Shown here: one piece after another, positions 56,489-64,000 of the stretch | Layout: each line of letters starts with the position of its first letter | Position numbering within the stretch: the stretch's first letter is position 1 | Assembly (NCBI GenBank): GCA_011009095.1 | Contig: VTPC01008798.1 | Span: 1 to 64,000 of the forward strand | Reading direction: 5' to 3' | From: Ignelater luminosus | Taxonomy: Eukaryota > Arthropoda > Insecta > Coleoptera > Elateridae | Length of the DNA stretch: 64,000 nucleotides | The notes under the pieces: generated by a model | Told to the model about the DNA's origin: nothing | Databases searched by the model: none | The model's input: only the letters and a program-made list of their open reading frames with translations | Program-made: the position numbers and the translations under genes

Positions 56489-58916
56489 GATTGAGTAGAA
56501 AAAGTAAAGAATGGTTTGAAATTGGTTTTGTTTGTTTATTATTTAGAGAAGTATTCAATTCGTTAGTTTTATCTTCAGTTCAAATCTAGCAAGTTTTATT
56601 TTACAGAACTAGATGCTTTATGTCAATGTTACGAGCTTTTCAGATGCTTCCCATCTAAAACAAAACAAATTGAAATGAATTTCTAAGCTGCTTTTTTATA
56701 TTTATCTAATGTCCTGTTCAGTCTAATGGTACACCTTCTATAAATAATAGAAACATGATTGCGTTGTTAACATCTTTCTTCGGTCAAAATTTTCTCATTA
56801 AAGGGTAGGGAGCAACGTAGAGTAAATACATGCTAAATATATATTTTAAATATCGTAAAAAATGCGTTGAAGATAGAAGAGAAGACCAGTATTTTCTAGT
56901 GCTGCTGTTGAAACTAATGTTTTTGACATTGACAAACTTTCAAGTTAATGTGGCATGATAATGAAAATACTGATCTTGACCTAGCGTACACAGAAAATGC
57001 AATAGAAATAGTCTTTGTCTATAATCAATCAAATAATCTGCAATGCTACCTGTTAGAACTTCTGCAAACTAAGCCAAGGTAGACAAGTTTTGCGGTAAAG
57101 ATGGTAGTGGAGTAACTAATTAAATTACAAAAATACCAAACATATTACTCACCGTATAATTGAGGAACTTTCATGCAAAACCAATTAAACAGTTTTTTCC
57201 AAATTGATTTAAACACGGTAAAATAGTACCTTTAAACAAAATTAACAAATCCTGTTATACAATAATAACAAAAATACCATTTTAGAATAAAACCAGATAA
57301 ATCCATTTGTTTCCTTACATTCTGTAATTATCATTTTCAATTTATTATGTGTTTTAACTTGTTCACGTTAACAGGTTCACTATCCTTTAGTTAATTAAGG
57401 TAATTATGAAGATTTTTGTGTTAGAGAGAAATGTCATTTTCCTTAAAATTTGATAAAATGCATTTATCTGGTTTACATCAAAGCTACTAATTGTGAGTAT
57501 TATATTTTGTATGCCAGGCTTCACAAAAAACCTTTAAACATGTATTAAATAGCTCTCTTACAATATCGAAAGATTAAAACGCTGCTTAGAAAATTCCCAA
57601 TGAAATTTATCTTCTTTCAAAATTGATAAGCAAACAGCATGCTTTGATAACCTGATTGCAACAATAAACTCAAAAGGGATACTAATTATCGATGTTTTCT
57701 ATAGCTACTGTGGTTTCTTTAATTTAAATTTAACTTAATCCACTCCGTGTATACAGCTCTGCTAAACAAACCTTATCTTTAAAAGTGGTGTCCTTAATTC
57801 GATTTTGTTTAATTTTGAAGATGCTTCTATCTTCTAATGGGATTTTTTATCGTTTATCTTTATCGTTCACAAGTGACTGGTGTTATAAAAAAAGAAAAGC
57901 TCTAATTTTTTCCTGAGTTTTTAAACTTATATCCAACACAAAATATTCCAAGCACATTTCAAATTTGATTGGAATGCACTCAAAAAAAAATTTGAAACCT
58001 TCATCTCTATCAAAAGAAATATTATTCGGAGAATGTTCTCAAGAAGATTTTTCTAAAGGTTAGAAATATAGTCGGTCTATGATGATTGAACACCGCTAAA
58101 TATCGGCGGCGGGCCGATTGGGCATAAAACAAAAATATACAGATCAACAATGAACGTGCCTACATTTATAATCTCATAAAATCATAACAGAAAGCATACC
58201 TATAACATATAAAGAAGTACTAAACTTAAACTGCTCTTTAACCTAGAGGTGGGCCACTCTGGGCCAAATTTGTCGAATTGGCTGGCATAACAACGGAATC
58301 CGTCAGTACGTATATTCTACACCTGGGATTGAAACTAAATTTCTCGGCTAGATTTCTGCTTTAAAGTTAGTTGTTGCTGATAGATCTGCTTATTAATGGG
58401 CCAGTTTGCCTCTGGGAACTCTACGAATTCTTTACTGTCGTTTACACGCTCTAATGACCCAATCGCTCTTGCGCCCAAGGTAACACCCAATTTCCCCAGC
58501 TTCGAATAGAAAGTACAAAAACTTTGTTTGGTTCCTTTAACATAATCTTTTTTTTACTTATATATTTTCCAATATCTTTGGCGTTCTTTCCTGTATTTTG
58601 TTCTGAATGTAGTTTCTGAAATTGAATAAAAAAATATTACTTTACTGGGAACAACCATAGAAAACAGTTAAATACAAAATTAACCGTCCTCCTATTGACC
58701 AACAATAAGTACTTAAATGTTATTAAGGTGCCATTTAACCTTGGATGAACTTTTCGGGTCGATTATGCTAAACAGCTGCAGGTGAAACTTTACCTATTAT
58801 TAATTATTTTTTAAGAGCACTTTTTCAAAAAATCAGTGTCAAACACAATGTATCATTTCGTCGCGTCAGCGTTTGGTCGTTGCCCAACAGCAATCAAAAT
58901 AGTTATTTATGTGTTA
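56489..58916. other. AT-rich DNA, no gene seen
   Basis: No recognisable gene, RNA or repeat. Confidence 0.5.
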
Positions 58917-59265
58917 AGGGCGTAAAATACATATTTAAAGCCGGAGCGTGGAATTTGTGAGCCGAGGGTCACAACCACCGGGGGCGTTAAATATTTTACG
59001 CTAGAGATGCATACAATTTTTATGCACGACTATTGCAATAGATAATCAATTAACAGTTACATTAGGTAAAAATTTCTAAAATCTTTCTTTCATATTTCTT
59101 TAATTTAAACATAATTTTAAAACTTTACGTAACTAACTATAGTAACGACCATAAACAACTAAAATAATGATACATATTTACATGGCGACGGGCTGTTTAC
59201 TTTATTGTAACGTCCGTTGCTAGCATTTTAACGCCCGCTAGCTTTAACGGCGTGGTTTACGCCCT
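58917..59265. repeat. GC-richer fold-back repeat, about 350 bp
   Basis: The left end (agggcgtaaaatac) and the inverted right end (agggcgtaaaccac) match over 10 bp and again at ttaaagc about 15 bp in. An inner hairpin pairs gcgtaaaata at 58920 with tattttacgc at 58992-59001. GC-rich words (gggcgt, ccaccgggggc) stand out from the flanks. It resembles a decayed MITE; no target duplication is clear. Confidence 0.35.
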
Positions 59266-60526
59266 AGAAACGAATACACAATGTCCGCTTTTAGACCGGA
59301 TTGTGCATAAATAAAAGTTTAAGATTGAGTTTCGTGAATAAGGTTCGGGACTTACTTTGAGATTTAAGGACTAGAGTAAACTCTGAGTAAAGTATTTTAG
59401 ATCTCCAATATTCTGGCTTACCTAAATTCTGCTTTTGATATCAAAGGGCTGTTGGGCCGATTCTTGAAACAACTTAAAAAATAAGCTTATGCCGTGGTTT
59501 AGACCAGGTTTAGATTTGGTTTTCTTTTATTCTTTTTTAATAAATCTCAGACAATCTCTTAAACTTACTTTTATTTTGGCTTAGAAATTGGCCCATTCAG
59601 TTTTCTTAAATTGTCTAAGATTCATTTTAAACGGATGAAGGTGGGCTTAATTCGAAATACTTGATCAGTTTAGATTTCCATTTAAGTATCTCTTTGTTGA
59701 ACCATGAGGCTGTGAGTAAGCGTACTATAAATGTTCGCTGAGGCAGCTATTCTTCTATCAAGCTAACTAGGGTATTGTGAGTCACCTGTGACGTACAATT
59801 TAAATGTGTGTAATGCTGAGGGCGGTACTAGCGACTCTTCAAAAAATAGGTATCGGCGACCAAATTTTGATTCGGGCTCGGTTGAAGCTTTTAAAATGTG
59901 TAGTAGGCTGCAAAAGAAGTATATTTATGTCACGGGGATCAAATTCTACAAATTTGTAATTTACAGTACTAAAATCTTAATAAAACATGTCATACTGATC
60001 TACGTTCATTTTTACGCTAACAGAAGAGTGACTGCACGTGCAGGAAGGATCACGGTTTACCGCTGTATTTCGCAGACAAGCGATAGTAATCGTAAGTTTC
60101 CCAGAATTTAGGCAAACAGTGACCCTGGGTAGAAGGCTTATATGGGCTAATTTACACTGAGTCTACTGTTTTTTAGTAAAAATCTTAATGAAAATTGCAA
60201 AACAGTTCTTTAATTTCAGTATAATTTGTCGACGAAATTATGTCAGAACTACTACCAAACGATTGCGAGAGTCAACAGGCATCACTAGTGCATCTCACAG
60301 TTATGAAGTAAAGTGAGATCGTAAAACAATTACACTATTTAGTTTCTAATATTCATTTTATTTTCAATTAAGTTTGTTAAAATCAATAATTAACACTTTC
60401 GTCGACAGTAGCTGTATTATAAGGGTCTGTCAGAAACACATGGTTTTTGAGATTAAAGAGAGATTAACAATTTAATTTTTTTATCTTACACCGAGACACT
60501 TATTGTAGAATACAAAAATGCCACAC
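59266..60526. other. AT-rich DNA, no gene identified
   Basis: A 107-codon frame at 59788-60111 starts at GTG, has no motif and is Ile/Tyr/Lys-rich in its second half. I do not treat it as a gene. Confidence 0.4.
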
Positions 60527-60650
60527 TTTAACGACGACCACAAACGTCATGCTCCTAACATTGGCTACAAATACGACGGCCGCCGCCGTAGTCGTTGTAC
60601 CCTACGAGTCACTCTGAACTATGACGGTTGCGGCCTTCCGTCATGTTAAA
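60527..60650. repeat. 124-bp imperfect palindrome with GC-rich centre
   Basis: It starts tttaacgacg and ends with gttaaa. The outer arms pair imperfectly (aaacgtcat against aaccgtcata inverted), and the centre pairs ggctacaaatacgacggc with gccgtagtcgttgtaccc in 14 of 18 positions. The centre is CpG-rich (cggccgccgccg) in a strongly AT-rich region. It is best seen as a small MITE. Confidence 0.45.
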
Positions 60651-61653
60651 TTTAAAACTCCAGTTGTAGAGATCAGTTTTTATTATATTACATGTATGCA
60701 AGTTACGGGGAATTAAGTACAAATCGTGTGCGTTGGAAGTTATCAGTGGTGTTAAAATATACCGCTTAAGCAAAAAACACTGAAGATAAAGTCAGCCATG
60801 ATTAGTGCGATGTATTTACCCTGTTAAAACAGGAGACAGGCACTTGATAAAAGTTTCAATTGTCAACAGCTTCTTGTTGTCTTAACGATGTACTAGTCAT
60901 GCCTAACTTTTGACCTCCTTTTTTCTGCTTGTATGGTGTAAATTTCTATGACGTATACAAACTTTGTGCTCTAGGAAAAGATATGTACTTCTCTGAGGCT
61001 AGTATGCGAGATATAACGTTATTGTGAATTACCGGTGCTGTACTACGCAGCGAATGTGTTAACATAACAGTTAAAAATTGACGCAAAAACAGTTCTAAAA
61101 GTTTTATGACAGACCACTGGGGTCTAGAAATATGACGGTTCACTTGAAAGTTTTCTAACGTTGCTTTGATTTTTATGCCCTTGCTAATGATAACTCTTCA
61201 AAACCAATAGTATGAAATTGTTGTTTATTAACCTTTGAAAAAAAGAATGTTTGGACACAAATTATTGTATTTTCTAGAGAATTGTGTACTTATCGCACTA
61301 TGGTTGTTCTCTAAAATGTAAAAGTCCGAGTCTAAGACTTTGGAATCTTTCACATGAAATGAATCTGTAAACAGTATGTCATTTTTTGGGAGGGAAGTGA
61401 TTACAGCCGTAGTTGCGTGTGACTACGATGAGTTCATAATAGTAAAAATCTCTAGCACGAATTGGAGTTTGACTAAATTTTAATTGGTGGCAAAATGGTC
61501 ATAGCACTAAAGCCATGTGGGAACCATAACCCAAAGTCTCAGCCACAAAACAACCATTGCTCTGAGGTTTCTAGCCATTCTTTCTTTGGAAGTCTTGGAA
61601 TACTTCAGAAACAAGAAAGTTTAATGCAAGAATAAATTTAAGAGTCATCAATT
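60651..61653. other. AT-rich DNA, no gene seen
   Basis: Nothing recognised. Confidence 0.5.
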
Positions 61654-61718
61654 GATGTAGCGTGCTAGTTAGAGCACTATACTTGTTATTGGTGCTGATT
61701 TATTTATTTATTTATTAT
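61654..61718 (+). repeat. possible tRNA-derived SINE head with TTTA tail
   Basis: The sequence gtagcgtgctagttagagca, followed by ctatacttgttattggtg, resembles the A-box and anticodon arm of a tRNA-like SINE head. A B-box (ggttcgaatcc) is not present. Instead a TTTA microsatellite follows at once (61699-61718). It may be a truncated SINE or chance. Confidence 0.2.
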
Positions 61719-64000
61719 TATGAAGATGATTGGGATAATCTACAGAGAAAGGTTTTGTGAGGAAAAACGACAACTCTCTTTAGGTTTTCCTTTAAGTAAT
61801 ATTAGGCGGTGTCTTAACTTCAGATGAAATTATACTCTTGGATGGAATTGTTATTAACAGGATAACTATAATCGATACATTATAAATATTTTTGATCAAG
61901 GTTTATTTTTATCAATAGGCAGTCGCAATGAGAATATTCTACAATTGACTTGCTTAGATTCGACGAGTCAACAAAGTTTCATTGTTTGATAGTTGACACT
62001 GGCTGATAGTACAATGCAAAGTTATTGCGATCCTTTAAATGATGTTTTCGAATTATCACAGAGAAAAGAAAATCACAGCCCATTGCTTTACGTCCTGCAG
62101 TTAAGATGACCAAAGAATGATGATGGTAAGGTCTCATAAATGAAACATTAAGACTAACATAAATATGAGTACTTTGTAATTAGAAAGACTGTTATCCCCC
62201 TCTTTCTTCAATTATTTGGCCTTGAAGATGGCGTTTCTCTGGGTCACGTATTGCATTCTTTTCGCAAACAATCGAATGAGCTACCAAAAGATGTAACGCT
62301 ATTTTCAAAAATAACAAAAAACAATGACGCTATCGGAGATACTATTAGTAATGTCTGTTTTTCTTTCTTATTCTTGATATCAAATATATGCCAAAGTTAC
62401 GTTTTGCTGAAGCTGTTTCAAGTTTATCAATCTTAATTTGGGCCACAGAATTGCTATAGTGAAGTCAGGGTGCAATTACGAAACAGACTACTGCTAACGT
62501 CATTTACCTAACATAAATGACTTAACAATGTGCTGATTTTTCTTTCTTAATGTAATTGTATTTTTCTCGTATGTCCATCTGATGAAGTATTCAATTTTAG
62601 GCTAATCTAAACGTTTTGAATTAAATTGCTTTTCCTGACAAAAGCTTGTTTGACTAAGGTTTTAGGATTTAAAATATCAAAATTGATAAAAGACTTTTTT
62701 GTGGTTGCTTGAGAAAACACACCTTTTATAGGATATAGATGCTTAGATTGATACAAATTAAATATTTCTATTTAATCTATTCCTATGTAAATCGAGATTA
62801 AATCATTCTAAATTTATAACATGTGTATTAGTAGTATATTTAGGTAATATATTTTATTTACAGCTGGAAATTTTAACAAAGATTTATTTTAGATACGCTC
62901 ACGGTTTAAAATTTGTCTAGAGGATTTGTAGATGGGATTATAGTTCAAACATAGTAAGTTTGAGAGCCTCTGATTTAAAATAGATATCCTACCAACATTA
63001 GTATGGTTTAATAATTTATTAGCTCCAACTGGCGTTTATTTTGAGTACATTCCAAGTTCAATGAACGAAACTTTATTTAATATACTTTTTTTTTGTTTAG
63101 ATTTCATTTACCTCGTTTATGTAAATTTTGATTTTAAGTTTATAAATTTTTCTTCAGATTTATTTATTCAAAAATACTATCTTATCCTATTTAGAAAATA
63201 TCTTGGGTTTAGCAACATCTACAAATAATATTTATTTAAAAAGAAATAAATATACTACCAGTTGCTATTTGTTAGCTTCTTGAAAGTTTATTTATCGTTG
63301 TGTGTATTATATTATACGGCGATGTAATAATAGAAGAGATGAATTCTATCAAGTGTGGCCAAACAACATTTTTGAAAACGGCTTTTCCAGACTGTAAGTT
63401 GTTTACAGTTAGTATACCAGAAAACCTTATAAACCATCCTTGTTAGGTAAGTCTCTATTCTTGATGTATATAGGTATATTGACACTGCTTTCCTGTTATT
63501 AGACATTACGTGATTGGCTTTACCCAAATGTGCACATTTAAGAATACTTGATTTCTCTAGTTGATAAAACCGTTTTAGCAGACATAAACATTTGTTGCTT
63601 TTTAGAAAAGAATTTAATAGATCGTAAGATTTTAATAGACCAGACCACTAAACGTTTTGCTTGATTATCTTACTCACACAAGACAATAACAACCTGTTTT
63701 TTGAATGTTGCTCCAAATGCTTAAAATAAGGTCACATCTGCAGGTTCTATACCACAAGAATGCTAAAAATGAGCTACTTCGTTTTACGTCCACCCACCAA
63801 AAGAAGTAGGCATTCCTCTTTGAGTATCTACAGAAAAAAATTGTTTAGGCCTATAGGTATAGACACTAAAGTATTTACTATTTTTTCCGTGCAGTCGCAA
63901 GCGATTAAATAGAGGTATGCAGGCTGCAGTAAAATAAATTATAAATGTTGCATGAGTTACTGACCTTCGTTTCAAAAATAAAATAAGGACGTGACAACTT
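61719..64000. other. AT-rich DNA, no gene seen
   Basis: No recognisable protein, RNA gene or long repeat up to the end of the window. Confidence 0.5.

Noticed and set aside
59788..60111. 107-codon plus-strand frame
   Set aside because: It needs a GTG start, which is not usual in eukaryotes, and shows no recognisable motif.
1..64000. CRISPR arrays, bacterial operons, rRNA and complete tRNA genes
   Set aside because: No regularly spaced repeats with unique spacers, no prokaryotic gene packing, and no full tRNA or rRNA sequence could be recognised. The AAGCTT clusters have no spacer structure of CRISPR type.

Overview
This looks like a piece of an insect nuclear genome. It is AT-rich, has no operons or bacterial-type gene packing, and is filled with decayed copies of arthropod transposable elements: RTE-like, Jockey-like and R1/I-like LINEs, a Gypsy LTR element, mariner/IS630 elements, hAT, piggyBac and small palindromic elements. 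A beetle or another insect with a large genome would fit, but the sequence alone does not fix the order. I recognise no complete host protein gene. The window is best read as intergenic or intronic DNA that has collected elements of different ages.

Layout. 0-8.6 kb: mostly featureless AT-rich DNA, with an unidentified coding remnant (2.0-2.4 kb), two small fold-back repeats (5.7-6.0 kb) and two possible spliced exons (6.6-7.3 kb). 8.6-13.4 kb: an R1/I-like LINE fragment (minus), then a degenerate RTE-like LINE (plus). 17.6-18.8 kb: a decayed hAT transposase. 19.5-20.8 kb: the one intact gene, a 361-codon mariner-type transposase in a 1305-bp element with identical 31-bp terminal inverted repeats and a TA duplication. 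21.1-24.5 kb: a young 5'-truncated Jockey-like LINE (minus), broken by one stop codon in ORF2 and two frameshifts in ORF1. 30.1-31.2 kb: a decayed DD37E element with both ends. 31.6-32.8 kb: a CR1/Jockey-type reverse transcriptase remnant split by a 143-bp palindromic element. 32.9-34.7 kb: two clusters of short AAGCTT-rich repeats in opposite orientation, possibly the arms of an unnamed fold-back element. 35.9-36.4 kb: the 5' part of another mariner. 39.1-43.7 kb: a Gypsy element carrying at least three later insertions. 45.0-46.5 kb and 47.8-49.7 kb: two RTE-like LINE remnants in opposite orientation. 49.7-64 kb: almost featureless, with a few hairpins.

How the parts relate. Nothing here works as a pathway. 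The only plausible current activity is cut-and-paste transposition by the mariner-type transposase acting on its own ends. The strongest unexplained structure is the inverted pair of AAGCTT-rich clusters at 32.9-34.7 kb. Next are the 57-codon ORF inside a non-autonomous inverted-repeat element at 41.4-42.2 kb and the unidentified coding remnant near 2.1 kb.
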